NCBI RefSeq assembly: GCF_004402595.1
Contig: NZ_SOFY01000021.1
Span: 63,235 to 127,234, forward strand
Source of the DNA: Cryobacterium shii
GTDB lineage: Bacteria; Actinomycetota; Actinomycetes; Actinomycetales; Microbacteriaceae
Direction: 5' to 3'
Length of the DNA: 64,000 bases
The notes beneath the pieces are model-generated. The model had not been told where the DNA came from. It made no database searches and saw only the letters and a list, made by a program, of their open reading frames with translations. Positions 55,684 to 64,000 of the stretch are shown piece after piece. The position numbers and the translations under genes are program-made. The stretch's first letter is position 1; each line of letters starts with the position of its first letter.

Positions 55684-56492
55684 CGTCAGGGACGCCAGCG
55701 GCGACTCGACCCTCCTCGATCGCGGAGTTGCGTGAGGTGGCGCAGCCGCCCGAGGTGAGGTTGCGCGCGAATGCCGAGCACTGGACGGCATCGCTCTATC
55801 TGCGCGATATCTCCCCGTATTTGACCTGGATGCTGCTGAAGACCAGCATCTCGGCGAACGGCGTCACCGGGCTGATGATCCTGGTCGGCTGGTCCACCGC
55901 TGCCGCACTGCTCATCCCCGGCATCTGGGGCGCGCTGCTGGCGCTCCTCCTCGGCCAGTTGCAGATGCTGGTCGACTGCTCCGACGGGGAGGTCGCCCGC
56001 TGGCGCCGGCAGTCTTCACCGGCCGGAGTGTTCCTGGACAAGGTCGGGCACTACACGACCGAGGCGCTCATCCCCATCGCCCTGGGCATCCGGGCCGCGT
56101 TCTACCCGTTCGAGGCCCCGGCCGACTTCCTGTGGACCACCCTCGCACTGCTTCTCGCGCTGATCATCGTGCTGAACAAGGCGCTCAACGACATGGTGCA
56201 TGTGGCTCGCGCGAACGCCGGACTCACCAAGCTCGCCGACCGGAAACACGAGCAGACCCCCACCTCGAGCCTGATCGCCAAGGCCCGCAGGCTGGCCCGG
56301 TTCCTGCCGTTCCACCGCCTCTACCATTCGGTCGAACTCACCATCCTGATCTTCGCCTCCGCGGTCATCGGCACACTCATCGGCGAGCCCGTGGTCGACC
56401 GCGTGCTGCTGGCCACCCTGGTCCCGCTGGCCTTCATTTCGCTGGTGGGCCATTTCGTGGCCATCATGGCGTCCAAGCGTGTCCGGTCCTAG
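55680..56492 (+). CDS. CDP-alcohol phosphatidyltransferase family enzyme
   Basis: 270 residues, about six membrane helices. The catalytic motif reads CSDGEVARWRRQ followed by SSPAGVFLDKVGH: it keeps D-G-x2-A-R...G-x3-D, but the last Asp of the canonical motif (the general base) is His. It therefore transfers a phospho-alcohol from a CDP-linked donor, or is altered in activity. Lying between two GT2 genes and near a CDP-glycerol transferase, it is more likely to act in a surface phospho-polymer or a phosphodiester-linked glycolipid than in bulk phospholipid synthesis. Confidence 0.87.
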   Translation: MTSGTPAATRPSSIAELREVAQPPEVRLRANAEHWTASLYLRDISPYLTWMLLKTSISANGVTGLMILVGWSTAAALLIPGIWGALLALLLGQLQMLVDCSDGEVARWRRQSSPAGVFLDKVGHYTTEALIPIALGIRAAFYPFEAPADFLWTTLALLLALIIVLNKALNDMVHVARANAGLTKLADRKHEQTPTSSLIAKARRLARFLPFHRLYHSVELTILIFASAVIGTLIGEPVVDRVLLATLVPLAFISLVGHFVAIMASKRVRS

Positions 56493-57378
56493 CGCCTCGC
56501 CCGTCGACTCCACCCTGCCGACGGTCGGAGTGGTGGTGCTCACCCAGGGCACCCGGCCGGACGATCTCGAGCGCGGCATCCGGAGCCTGCTCCTGCAGCA
56601 GGACGTTCGCCTCGACATCGTGTGCGTCGGCAACGGATGGCAGCCGACCGGGCTGCCCTCCGGAGTCAAGGCTCTGGGGCTGCCCACGAACCTGGGCATT
56701 CCGGCGGGGCGCAATCGCGGGGTTTCGCAGGTCGCGGGGGAGTACCTCTTCTTCCTCGACGACGATGCGAGCATTCCCGACCCCCTATTCCTGGTCGACG
56801 CCATCGGGATGCTGAGGGCAGACCGCACCATCGGCCTGCTGCAGCCCCGGGTCGTCGATCCCGCCGGGATCGCGTCACCGAGGCGGTGGATTCCGCGCAT
56901 TCGCAAGGGCGAGGCCACCGCGTCGAGCAACGTCTTCTCGGTCTGGGAAGGCGCCGTGCTCCTTCCTCGGGCCGTCTTCGACGCCACGGGCGGCTGGGGG
57001 GAACCCTACTTCTACGCGCACGAGGGCATCGAACTGGCGTGGCGGGTCTGGGACCAGGGCTTCCGCGCCTGGTACGCCGGGAACCTCGTGGCGAACCACC
57101 CGGTGATCCAGCCGACCCGGCATGCCGACTACTACCGCCTCAACGCGCGCAACCGCGTGTGGCTCGCCCGCCGCAATCTTCCGGCGCCCCTGATCCCCGT
57201 GTACGCCGGGTCCTGGCTGCTGATCCAACTGGTCCGCTGGGCCCGCAACCCCACCGCCCTCCGGGCCTGGCTGGGTGGATTCCGCGAAGGCTGGGCCACA
57301 TCCCCGGGCGGGCGACGCCCCCTCCGCGCACGCACGGTATGGCGGATGTCCCTGGCCGGGCGCCCTCCCGTCGTCTAA
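56479..57378 (+). CDS. Glycosyltransferase family 2
   Basis: 299 residues beginning at a GTG that overlaps the upstream gene by 14 bases. Rhamnosyl/galactofuranosyl-type GT2: VGVVVLTQGTRPDDLERGI, NLGIPAGRNRGV, FFLDDDAS (the DxD), and GGWGEPYFYAHEGIELAWRVWDQG (acceptor/base motif). A C-terminal hydrophobic helix may touch the membrane. It probably adds one sugar in the polymer made by this locus; the sugar is not known. Confidence 0.87.
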   Translation: MSGPSASPVDSTLPTVGVVVLTQGTRPDDLERGIRSLLLQQDVRLDIVCVGNGWQPTGLPSGVKALGLPTNLGIPAGRNRGVSQVAGEYLFFLDDDASIPDPLFLVDAIGMLRADRTIGLLQPRVVDPAGIASPRRWIPRIRKGEATASSNVFSVWEGAVLLPRAVFDATGGWGEPYFYAHEGIELAWRVWDQGFRAWYAGNLVANHPVIQPTRHADYYRLNARNRVWLARRNLPAPLIPVYAGSWLLIQLVRWARNPTALRAWLGGFREGWATSPGGRRPLRARTVWRMSLAGRPPVV

Positions 57379-57441
57379 CGATCCGCCTGCTATCGGTCCC
57401 GTTCGGGGGCCAGGCGGCATCGTCGAATCGGCATCGAAAGG

Positions 57442-57447
57442 TACTCT
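57442..57447 (+). promoter_or_regulatory. -10 box of leaderless CDP-glycerol transferase promoter
   Basis: TACTCT six bases before the GTG at 57454. Confidence 0.5.
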
Positions 57448-57453
57448 TGACCC

Positions 57454-58755
57454 GTGGGTATACAACGAGACGTCAGGCTTGGATTCAAGCTGGTCAAGGA
57501 CGTCACGGCGTCCCGCAGGGCACAGCGACTGCTGAACGGCCGCCTGGCCACGCGGGAGCCGCTGCCGGGGCGGCACTTCAAGATCGCCGTCTACTTCGCC
57601 GACGGCCCGGTCAACCTCTACCAGATGCGCCAGTGGTACAAACCCCTCGCGAAGCTCGCCGAGACCTGGCCGGTGCTCGTGCTCAGTCGCAACGGAGCGG
57701 GAGCCCTTCCCCTGATCGACGAATCCCCGGTGCCGGTGGCCTACGTGAGGCGGGTCGCCGACCTTGAGCGTGTGCTGGCCGAGCAGGATATCCGCATCGT
57801 GTTCTACGTCAACCAGAACTCACGCAACTTCCAGATGATGCGTTACGGTCGCTGCTGGCACGTTTTCATCAACCATGGTGAGAGCGACAAGATGTACATG
57901 GTGACCAACCAGATCAAGGCCTACGACTACGCCTTCGTCGCGGGGGAGGCCGCCCTCGCCCGTCTCGGCAAGGTGCTCTGGGACTACGACTTCGACAAGC
58001 GGGCCATCAGGATCGGGCGTCCGCAGGCCGACCACTACTCCGGGACCACGGCCATCGCCCCCGACGAGCGCCAGGTCGTGTTGTACGCACCGACCTGGGA
58101 GGGGGACCGCCCGTCCGCCGCATACGGCTCCATCGCCACGCACGGTGTCGACCTCGTCGCGGCTCTCCTCGCCTCCGGGCGTCACCGGGTCATCTACCGT
58201 CCTCACCCGCGTAGCGGCGTCGTGGACAGCGCATACGGCGCGGCCAACAAGCAGATCATTGCTGCCATCGCGGCCGCGAACGAGCGAGACGCGTCCGCCG
58301 GACACATCTACGATTCGGGCCCCGAACTGGGCTGGCAATTGTCGGCAGCGGATATCGCGATCGTCGACATCTCCGCCATGGTCTACGACCGGCTTGCCAC
58401 GGGCAAGGCTCTGATGGTGACCCGCCCGGCAGACCCGAGCGCGCAGATCGACTCGAGCGGCTATCTCTCGGACTGCGAGTGGCTGTTCGACGGCCAGACC
58501 GGGAATATCGTTGCGGTCCTGGACGAGCTCACCCACGACGATGCGGCGGAAGCCAGGCTCACGGTCTGGGTGCAGCGCTACTTCGGCGACACGAATCCCG
58601 GGGTCGCGACGGAGCGCTTCCACGTCGCCGTGCAACACCTGATGAACGAGTGGGATCGTTTCGACACGGCCAACCCGCGCACCGACCACATCGAGGCGTC
58701 GTCGGAGCAGGGATCTCTGTCAGCGGACGACGGCCCGGACATCGAGCTTCTCTAG
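57454..58755 (+). CDS. CDP-glycerol glycerophosphotransferase family protein
   Basis: 433 residues, TagB/TagF-like: FKIAVYFADGPVN, HVFINHGESDKMYM, VLYAPTWEGDRP and the RPHPRSG and ADIAIVDISAMVYD motifs of the nucleotide/glycerol-binding fold. It transfers glycerol phosphate (or a similar CDP-polyol) to a wall or lipid-linked polymer. Its own leaderless promoter suggests independent expression although it follows the GT2 gene in the same direction by 75 bp. It suggests teichoic-acid-like chemistry in this organism. Confidence 0.9.
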   Translation: MGIQRDVRLGFKLVKDVTASRRAQRLLNGRLATREPLPGRHFKIAVYFADGPVNLYQMRQWYKPLAKLAETWPVLVLSRNGAGALPLIDESPVPVAYVRRVADLERVLAEQDIRIVFYVNQNSRNFQMMRYGRCWHVFINHGESDKMYMVTNQIKAYDYAFVAGEAALARLGKVLWDYDFDKRAIRIGRPQADHYSGTTAIAPDERQVVLYAPTWEGDRPSAAYGSIATHGVDLVAALLASGRHRVIYRPHPRSGVVDSAYGAANKQIIAAIAAANERDASAGHIYDSGPELGWQLSAADIAIVDISAMVYDRLATGKALMVTRPADPSAQIDSSGYLSDCEWLFDGQTGNIVAVLDELTHDDAAEARLTVWVQRYFGDTNPGVATERFHVAVQHLMNEWDRFDTANPRTDHIEASSEQGSLSADDGPDIELL

Positions 58756-58778
58756 TCTGCGTGCCGGCAGCACCCTGG

Positions 58779-58797
58779 ACTTCCATCCAGTGGAAGT
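58779..58797. promoter_or_regulatory. 19-bp palindromic operator before the IclR/CoA-transferase chimera
   Basis: ACTTCCA-TCCAG-TGGAAGT, perfect 7-5-7 inverted repeat, about 17 bp upstream of a TAGCGT -10 box (58814-58819). TTCCA/TGGAA half-sites are known for IclR family regulators. Confidence 0.6.
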
Positions 58798-58813
58798 TGT
58801 CGGTGGATCGCGC

Positions 58814-58819
58814 TAGCGT
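58814..58819 (+). promoter_or_regulatory. Probable -10 box of the CoA-transferase operon
   Basis: TAGCGT, eight bases before the ATG at 58828. Confidence 0.45.
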
Positions 58820-58827
58820 GTCGGGGT

Positions 58828-59535
58828 ATGAGCGGAAAACCAGCGCACACAACGGCGGCGGACGGGCTGTCGGCCCCGGTCGCCGTCGACAATCGTTCCG
58901 TCGCGGCCCGACTCTTCGCCATTCTCGACGCGTTCACCGCGCCCGCCGGGGCGACCTCTCTCACCCTGACGCTGACGGCCATCGCCCAGCGGGCCGGCCT
59001 GCCGCTTTCGACCACGCACCGGCTGGTCGCGGAGTGGGTTGGTTGGGGCGGCCTGACCAAGCACGACAACGGACAGTACTCGCTCGGCATGAAGCTGTGG
59101 GGCCTGCCCTGGCGCTACGGGCCGGATGGCGAGGTGACGGTGTCGTCCCCGCCCAAGCAGACCCGCACCTTCTCCTCCCTGCGCGGCGGGGAGAAGGAGT
59201 ACGTGCTCGAAGAGGCCATCGTCACCGACTACACCCTCGTGCGCGCGGCCAAGGGCGACCGGCACGGCAACCTCGTGTTCGAGAAATCGGCCCGCAACTT
59301 CAACCCGGTCGCCGGCATGGCCGGTCGCATCACCATTGCCGAGGTCGACGAACTGGTCGAACCGGGTAAGATCGACCCCGACCAGGTGCACCTCGCCGGG
59401 ATTTATGTGAACCGCATCGTGCAGCTCGGCGCGGTGGACGCCGCCGATCTGCCGATCGAGAAGACGACGACGCGGCCACGGCCGTCGGCATCCGCCGTGG
59501 CGCATTCACCCCCGGACGAGACCGGAGCGAACTGA
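58828..59535 (+). CDS. Chimera: IclR-type HTH fused in frame to C-terminal half of CoA-transferase alpha subunit
   Basis: 235 residues in two parts. Residues 20-92 are an IclR family winged helix ([48 protein letters not shown]). From about residue 93 the sequence becomes the C-terminal half of a 3-oxoacid CoA-transferase alpha subunit ([62 protein letters not shown]). Missing are the IclR effector domain and the alpha-subunit N-terminal half with its GGFG-type CoA-binding loop. The junction is near 59098-59112 and the frame is intact. The parents are normally adjacent genes, so an in-frame deletion is the simplest origin. CoA-transferase activity is probably lost. Confidence 0.82.
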   Translation: MSGKPAHTTAADGLSAPVAVDNRSVAARLFAILDAFTAPAGATSLTLTLTAIAQRAGLPLSTTHRLVAEWVGWGGLTKHDNGQYSLGMKLWGLPWRYGPDGEVTVSSPPKQTRTFSSLRGGEKEYVLEEAIVTDYTLVRAAKGDRHGNLVFEKSARNFNPVAGMAGRITIAEVDELVEPGKIDPDQVHLAGIYVNRIVQLGAVDAADLPIEKTTTRPRPSASAVAHSPPDETGAN

Positions 59536-60215
59536 TGGCCCTCACCCGCAACGAGATGGCGGCCCGGGCCGCCCAGGAACTTGCCCCCGACTCCTACGTC
59601 AATCTCGGTATCGGCCTGCCGACACTCATCCCCAACTTTCTGCCGGACGGTGTGCACGTGGTTCTGCACTCCGAAAACGGTGTGCTCGGCGTCGGCCCGT
59701 ACCCCTGGGAGGGCGAGGAAGACCCGAAACTCATCAACGCCGGGAAGGAAACCGTCACCGTCAACCCCGGCGCCGCCTACTTCGACTCGGCACAGAGCTT
59801 CGGCATGATCCGCGGCGGCCTGATCGACGTCGCCGTGCTCGGCGCCATGCAGGTGTCTGTCGTCGGCGACATCGCAAACTGGGCCGTGCCCGGCAAGATG
59901 ATCAAGGGCATGGGCGGCGCGATGGACCTCGTGCACGGTGCCGACACGGTGCTCGTCGTCATGGAACACCTGACCAAGACCGGAGAATTCAAGATCAAAA
60001 AGGCCTGCGACCTGCCGCTCACCGGCAAGGCCGTCGCGACCCGCATCATCACCGACCTCGCCGTGATCGATGTCAGCCCGGCCGGACTCGTGCTGCGCGA
60101 ACTCGCGCCGGGCGTCACCGTGGCCGAGGTCCAGGCCGCCACCGAGGCGACGCTGCTCGTGCCAGGGCCGCCGCTCACGATTCGCACCTTGCTCACCGAA
60201 ATGGTCGCCGGATGA
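59535..60215 (+). CDS. 3-oxoacid CoA-transferase, beta subunit
   Basis: 226 residues. The catalytic glutamate is in [10 protein letters not shown] (Glu47), which forms the glutamyl-CoA intermediate; [14 protein letters not shown] and [10 protein letters not shown] are family motifs. It matches beta subunits of succinyl-CoA:3-oxoacid or 3-oxoadipate CoA-transferases. It starts in a TGATG overlap with the chimeric gene and ends in an ATGA overlap with the thiolase. Because the alpha subunit is truncated, the heteromer may not be functional unless another alpha subunit exists elsewhere. Confidence 0.93.
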   Translation: MALTRNEMAARAAQELAPDSYVNLGIGLPTLIPNFLPDGVHVVLHSENGVLGVGPYPWEGEEDPKLINAGKETVTVNPGAAYFDSAQSFGMIRGGLIDVAVLGAMQVSVVGDIANWAVPGKMIKGMGGAMDLVHGADTVLVVMEHLTKTGEFKIKKACDLPLTGKAVATRIITDLAVIDVSPAGLVLRELAPGVTVAEVQAATEATLLVPGPPLTIRTLLTEMVAG

Positions 60216-61429
60216 CCGCGCTGCGCGAGGTCGTCATCTGCGAACCGCTCCGCACCCCCATCGGTCGTTTCGGCGGAGCTTTCAAGACCGTGGCGCCCGC
60301 CGACCTCGCCGCGGCGGTGATCGCCGCGCTGCTCGAACGCACCCACCTCGACGGCGCGCTCGTCGACGACGTCATCTTCGGCCAGGCCTACCCGTCCGCC
60401 GAGGCCGCACCGGTCGCCCGGGTCGCTGCCCTCAACGCGGGCCTGCCGGTGACTGTGGGCGGCGTGCAGGTCGACCGCCGCTGCGGCTCCGGTCTGCAGG
60501 CCGTCCTCGACGCCGCCATGCAGGTGCAGACCGGCGCCAGCGACCTCGCCATCGCCGGCGGCGTCGACGTGATGAGCCAGGCCCCGTTCTACACGGTCGA
60601 TTCCCGCTGGGGCGTGGGTGGCACCGCCGGAATGCTGCTGCGCGACGCACTCGGCCGCGGCCGAGAGACCGCCGGCGGTCGGCGTTTCCCGGTTCCCGGC
60701 GGCATGCTCGAAACTGCCGAGAACCTGCGCCGCGACTACGGAATCGACCGCGTCGAACAGGACGAACTCGCCGTGCGCTCCCAGCAGCGTGCGCTGGCCG
60801 CCGTCGCAGACGGTCGTTTCCTCGACGAAATCGTCCCGGTCATCGTGCCCGGTCGCAAGGGCGCTGTTGTGGTTTCGGCCGACGAGACCCCCCGCGCGAC
60901 CAGCCGTGAGGCCCTCGCCGGCCTGCGCCCCATCCTGCTGACCACGGATGCGGCATCCACTGTCACCGCCGGAAATGCCAGCGGGCAGAACGACGCGGCC
61001 GCCGCCTGCATCGTGACCACGCCCGAGCGCGCCGCCGAATTCGGACTCACACCGCTCGTGAGTCTCCGGTCGTGGGCCCGGGCCGGCGTCGACCCGTCGC
61101 GGATGGGCCTCGGCCCGGTGCCCGCCACCGCGAAGGCACTTGAACGCGCCGGGCTCGTACTCGCCGACATCGACCTGATCGAGCTCAACGAGGCCTTCGC
61201 CGCGCAGTTTCTCGCCGTCTCGCGCGAATGGAACTTCACCGACGCCGACTGGGACCGCACCAACGTGAACGGCTCCGGCATCTCCCTCGGCCACCCGGTG
61301 GGCGCCACCGGCGCGCGGATCCTCGCAACGGCCACCCGGCAGCTGCAGCGCACGGAGGGCCGTTTCCTGCTCGAAACCATGTGCATCGGCGGTGGCCAGG
61401 GCCTGGCCGCCGTCTTCGAACGGGTGTGA
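60212..61429 (+). CDS. Acetyl-CoA acetyltransferase / 3-oxoadipyl-CoA thiolase
   Basis: 405 residues, complete thiolase: nucleophilic Cys91 in [27 protein letters not shown] and the second Cys in MCIGGGQG. Coupled to the CoA-transferase beta gene, it would cleave the CoA-activated 3-oxoacid. The set corresponds to the last steps of beta-ketoadipate or acetoacetate use; no other aromatic-catabolism gene is in the window, so the substrate is uncertain. Confidence 0.93.
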   Translation: MTALREVVICEPLRTPIGRFGGAFKTVAPADLAAAVIAALLERTHLDGALVDDVIFGQAYPSAEAAPVARVAALNAGLPVTVGGVQVDRRCGSGLQAVLDAAMQVQTGASDLAIAGGVDVMSQAPFYTVDSRWGVGGTAGMLLRDALGRGRETAGGRRFPVPGGMLETAENLRRDYGIDRVEQDELAVRSQQRALAAVADGRFLDEIVPVIVPGRKGAVVVSADETPRATSREALAGLRPILLTTDAASTVTAGNASGQNDAAAACIVTTPERAAEFGLTPLVSLRSWARAGVDPSRMGLGPVPATAKALERAGLVLADIDLIELNEAFAAQFLAVSREWNFTDADWDRTNVNGSGISLGHPVGATGARILATATRQLQRTEGRFLLETMCIGGGQGLAAVFERV

Positions 61430-61471
61430 CCGGGGCGCACGACCGGGACCAGGCCAGGCCTTTCGATGTCG

Positions 61472-62380
61472 CTACACGGGGGCTGGGCCGGACGCGGGAT
61501 TGCCGGCCGGTTCCTGTGGACCTCGCGCGGGCTGCATCCGTCGCCGCGGGGACAGCCGGCCGGACAGCCCGGACAGGGTCCTGCGGTTGAAGACGGCGAT
61601 CCGGCGCGCCGCGGTGCCTTCGCCCACGACGAGATCCGGCATTTTCGGGTCGAGGTCGGGGCTGAAGCCGGCCGGCGGCAGGCCGAATGCCATCCGCGAG
61701 GTCTGCACCACCCGCTTGCCGAGGATGTTGTTGCCGGCACCGCCGACGATCGCGCCGACACCGAACGGGAGGGCCTTTCCGATGAAGCTGGCCCCGCCCC
61801 TGGCCGCGAACTGCCGGAGGAAGCTGCTCTTCAATCGGTCCGTCAGCGGCCCCATGATGGCTCGGGGGAGGCTGGTGGTGACGAGTTCGCCCCAGTAGAC
61901 GTTGCGCGCGGCCCCATTGCCCGTGGCCTGGCCGGCCAGCTGGCGCACGAGTTCCGATCCTTCGTGTCCGAGCATCATCGTCATCACCAGGGCGCGGGCG
62001 CGTTCCGGGTCGGCGACGGCGATGCCGTGCACCTCGCTCACCGATTGGGTGAACAGGGCCGTCGCTTCGAGGAAGCCGGCCGTTTCCACCCCGGACAGGG
62101 CCAGGGTGATGCCGGTGGTCACGCCCGGGATGACCGCTGTCGCGCCGACGGCCGCGCCGCCGGTGGTGACGGCGGCGACATAGCGCCGTTCGAGGATGAC
62201 GATGATCTCGACCGGGGTCGCGTGAGGGGACCGCCGGCGGATCGCGCGGATGTGCGCCAGCACGGCCGGGCGGTGGATCGCCATCACACGGTCGAAGCCC
62301 GCGATGACTCCGGACGGCAGTTGCCCGCCCTGGGGCAGACCGCCCGTTGTCGACACCATTGGTTGTGGCTTTCTGGCCAT
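61472..62380 (-). CDS. Conserved hydrophobic protein, possibly EcsC-like
   Basis: 302 residues. There are two Gly/Ala-rich hydrophobic segments, about 67-100 (AVTTGGAAVGATAVIPGVTTG) and about 205-225 (KALPFGVGAIVGGAGNNILGK), joined by charged helices. This two-part layout and the GAIVGG-N pattern recall EcsC family proteins, but I am not sure. The C-terminal 50 residues are Pro/Arg-rich. AAGGAGCG precedes the ATG. It is divergent from a small HTH gene and convergent with the thiolase; function is unknown. Confidence 0.65.
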   Translation of the reverse strand: MARKPQPMVSTTGGLPQGGQLPSGVIAGFDRVMAIHRPAVLAHIRAIRRRSPHATPVEIIVILERRYVAAVTTGGAAVGATAVIPGVTTGITLALSGVETAGFLEATALFTQSVSEVHGIAVADPERARALVMTMMLGHEGSELVRQLAGQATGNGAARNVYWGELVTTSLPRAIMGPLTDRLKSSFLRQFAARGGASFIGKALPFGVGAIVGGAGNNILGKRVVQTSRMAFGLPPAGFSPDLDPKMPDLVVGEGTAARRIAVFNRRTLSGLSGRLSPRRRMQPARGPQEPAGNPASGPAPV

Positions 62381-62456
62381 CAGAGCACGCTCCTTCGAAT
62401 TCTCGATGAGTTTACGTGTCTCAGATGGGCCACTGGTGGGAATCGCCGGGCGCGCC

Positions 62457-62462
62457 TATACA
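62457..62462 (+). promoter_or_regulatory. Possible -10 box of the XRE regulator
   Basis: TATACA six bases before the ATG at 62469; a GGGAGG sits so close to the ATG that it could not serve as a normal Shine-Dalgarno. Confidence 0.4.
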
Positions 62463-62468
62463 GGGAGG

Positions 62469-62774
62469 ATGTCTGACCCGAAATCGGAAGCATCGCGCAT
62501 CCTCGGACTGAGGTTACGGCGCCGGCGACGCCAGCTCGCCCTCAATCAGGAGGCCGTGGCGCTCCTGGCCGGGCTCAACGTGTCGAATTATGCGCGTATC
62601 GACCGCGGTCACGGCAATCCGACGTTTCACACGCTGATTCGGCTCGCAACGGTGCTCGGCCTGGAGCCAGGCGATTTGATGACCGGGTTCAGCGCCGAGC
62701 AGTTGCCGCCCACACGCGACAGTCTCACGCGGTCGACCGGCTCGACGTGGACGGGCCAGATCAGGCCGACTTGA
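62469..62774 (+). CDS. XRE family helix-turn-helix regulator
   Basis: 101 residues: a classical Cro/C1-type HTH at about 12-68 (GLRLRRRRRQLALNQEAVALLAGLNVSNYARIDRGHGNPTFHTLIRLATVLGL), followed by a short Ser/Thr-rich tail without an effector domain. The target is unknown. The last 14 bases overlap, on the opposite strand, the end of the ABC ATPase gene. Confidence 0.87.
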   Translation: MSDPKSEASRILGLRLRRRRRQLALNQEAVALLAGLNVSNYARIDRGHGNPTFHTLIRLATVLGLEPGDLMTGFSAEQLPPTRDSLTRSTGSTWTGQIRPT

Positions 62775-63507
62775 TGCCGTACTGGGTGTTGTACAGCGCC
62801 AGGACCTCGTCGATGGGCGCATCCAGTACCAGCTTGCCCTTGTCCAGGTACAGACCCCGGGTGCAGAACCGGCGTAGGTCCCGTTCGTTGTGCGAGACGA
62901 AAAACAGTGTCCGTCCGCCCGCGAGGAGCTCCTCGATGCGCCGGTAGCATTTCTCCCGGAAGGCCTTGTCGCCCACGGCGAGTACCTCGTCGACGAGGAG
63001 GATCGGTTCCTCGAGGCGGGAAATGACGGCGAAAGCGATGCGCACCTTCATCCCGCTGGACAGGTGCTTATAGGGCGTGTCGACGAAATCGGCGATCTCG
63101 GCGAATTCGATGATCTCGTCAAAGCGCACGTTGATCTGCTTTTTCGTCATGCCGTGCAGGCCCGCTGTGAGGTACACATTGTCGCGCACGCTCAGGTCGT
63201 CGACGAACCCGCCGGTGATCTCGATCAGCGGGGCGACGCCCTCCGTCACGTGCACGGTGCCCTCGTCGGGCAGCACGACGCCGGTGACGAGTTTCAGGAG
63301 GGTGGACTTGCCCTGGCCGTTGCGACCGACCACGCCGATCGCCTCGCCGCGCTGCACGGAGAAGGACGCGTTCCGCAGCGCCCAGAACTCGCCTGGGCGG
63401 ATCCGCCGCTTGCTGCCGGCGAACATGTCCTTGAACGTGCGGCGGCCGCGCCGATTTCGTCGAAAACGGATGCCGACCCCCGTCAGGGTGATCACCGGTG
63501 CCGGCAC
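62761..63507 (-). CDS. Polysaccharide/teichoic acid ABC exporter, ATP-binding subunit (Wzt/TagH-like)
   Basis: 248 residues: Walker A GRNGQGKST near residue 65, the Wzt-type ITGGFVDDLSVRDNVYL, signature HLSSGMKVRIAFA, Walker B ILLVDEVLAVGD and the switch His in VSHNERDL. The N-terminal GIRFRRNRRGRRTFKDMF segment before strand 1 is typical of polysaccharide-export ATPases. The C-terminal carbohydrate-binding domain of long Wzt proteins is absent. Its GTG overlaps the permease stop by one base. It likely exports the polymer built by the upstream glycosyltransferase genes. Confidence 0.9.
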   Translation of the reverse strand: MPAPVITLTGVGIRFRRNRRGRRTFKDMFAGSKRRIRPGEFWALRNASFSVQRGEAIGVVGRNGQGKSTLLKLVTGVVLPDEGTVHVTEGVAPLIEITGGFVDDLSVRDNVYLTAGLHGMTKKQINVRFDEIIEFAEIADFVDTPYKHLSSGMKVRIAFAVISRLEEPILLVDEVLAVGDKAFREKCYRRIEELLAGGRTLFFVSHNERDLRRFCTRGLYLDKGKLVLDAPIDEVLALYNTQYGIKSA

Positions 63508-64000
63508 TAGATCTCCTTCAAGACTGCGCGCTCCGTGCGCGTGAAGACAACGAGCCCGCCCAGGAGCAGCGCAAGCGACATTGCGGCGCTGACACCGACG
63601 ACGGCCCAGTTGAGCTGCCCAGGGAAGAACGCTGCGCGATACAGGCTGAAGATGCCGCTGAGCGGGTTGAATGCCGCCCAGAACTGCAGTTGTTCCGGTA
63701 GGTCGGTGGTGCCGTAGATGATCGGGGAGGCGTAGAAGAGGAAACGCAGCACGAGCTTGACGGCGCGCTCCAGATCGCGGAAGAAGACCACCAGCGGAGC
63801 GACGATGAGGCCCACCCCGACAGTCAGCACCGCCTGGATCAGGATGGCCAGCGGGAAGAAGACGGCGTCGAGGTTGATCTGCGCGCCGGAGAAGACCGCG
63901 AACAGCACCAGTACCGGAATGGACGCCAGGAACTCGATCCCCTTGGAGAGAACCAGCCGGTTGACCCAGATCGTGCGGGGGATCCTCGTCGACCGGATGA
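63507..64000 (-). CDS. Polysaccharide/teichoic acid ABC exporter, permease (Wzm/TagG-like), 5' end cut
   Basis: The last 163 or so residues of the permease; the frame is open to base 64000. It starts in the window with IRSTRIPRTIWVNRLVLSKGIEFLASIP, continues through three or four membrane helices (LIVAPLVVFFRDLERAVKLVLRFLFYASPIIYG is the family hallmark) and ends TRTERAVLKEI. A shorter start at 63908 is only an internal GTG. The stop TAG at 63507-63509 overlaps the ATPase GTG. Confidence 0.9.
   Translation of the reverse strand, partial: IRSTRIPRTIWVNRLVLSKGIEFLASIPVLVLFAVFSGAQINLDAVFFPLAILIQAVLTVGVGLIVAPLVVFFRDLERAVKLVLRFLFYASPIIYGTTDLPEQLQFWAAFNPLSGIFSLYRAAFFPGQLNWAVVGVSAAMSLALLLGGLVVFTRTERAVLKEI

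Overview
The window is high-GC DNA from an actinobacterium, most probably a member of the Microbacteriaceae (Cryobacterium, Leifsonia or a relative). The evidence is the nusA-ylxR-infB-rbfA...truB...ribF translation cluster, two mycothiol-type maleylpyruvate isomerase family proteins, an NrtR-nadA-nadB-nadC-cysteine desulfurase operon, a short DUF7882-type protein, and many genes with a -10 box exactly six bases before an ATG or GTG (leaderless mRNAs). There is no prophage, integrase, IS element or CRISPR array. Most of the window is chromosomal core.

Layout. 1-9.5 kb: a thiolase cut by the left edge, ispG, proS, a DUF1206 membrane protein, then nusA-ylxR-infB. 9.6-16 kb: rbfA, mutY, a kinase-like gene, a ketopantoate reductase, truB, two small membrane proteins and ribF. 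16-21.3 kb: a deoxyribose catabolic operon (SorC/DeoR regulator, deoC, aldehyde dehydrogenase and a half-length, probably inactive, aldehyde dehydrogenase partner). 21.5-27.1 kb: a DUF2342 metalloprotease-like protein, a PDZ/Lon-type secreted protease and a UPF0182 membrane protein. 27.2-29.9 kb: two identical initiator tRNA genes flanking an MMPL transporter gene that has lost its 5' end. 30-33.8 kb: a sugar ABC transporter and a maleylpyruvate isomerase family protein. 33.9-42.7 kb: adhE and the NrtR-controlled NAD biosynthesis operon. 42.8-54.4 kb: a polyprenyl-phosphate-mannose synthase with a GT-C glycosyltransferase, a nitrilase-family amidase, an alpha/beta hydrolase, an OYE reductase, an aminotransferase, a lipoprotein/PKD pair and an HtrA-type protease. 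54.6-64 kb: a cell-surface polymer locus (two GT2 enzymes, a CDP-alcohol phosphotransferase, a CDP-glycerol transferase and a Wzt/Wzm or TagH/TagG type ABC exporter), interrupted by a ketoacid CoA-transferase/thiolase operon whose first gene is a chimera.

The most unusual signals are: (1) four copies of an intergenic 84-95 bp element with conserved 18-21 bp terminal inverted repeats and variable interiors, three of which fold into two small internal hairpins; (2) a nested B-C-B array of two other palindromic element types at 49.44-49.85 kb; (3) a 62-bp perfect palindrome at 27.14 kb; (4) an in-frame fusion of an IclR DNA-binding domain to the C-terminal half of a CoA-transferase alpha subunit at 58.8 kb, preceded by a 19-bp palindromic operator; (5) the 5'-truncated MMPL gene abutting the terminator of a duplicated tRNA-fMet; (6) paired AGTCA-N3-TGAC operators before nrtR; and (7) a set of leaderless promoters, including two divergent ones packed into 22 bp between mutY and its neighbour. 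All functional statements come from reading sequence motifs; no database search was run.
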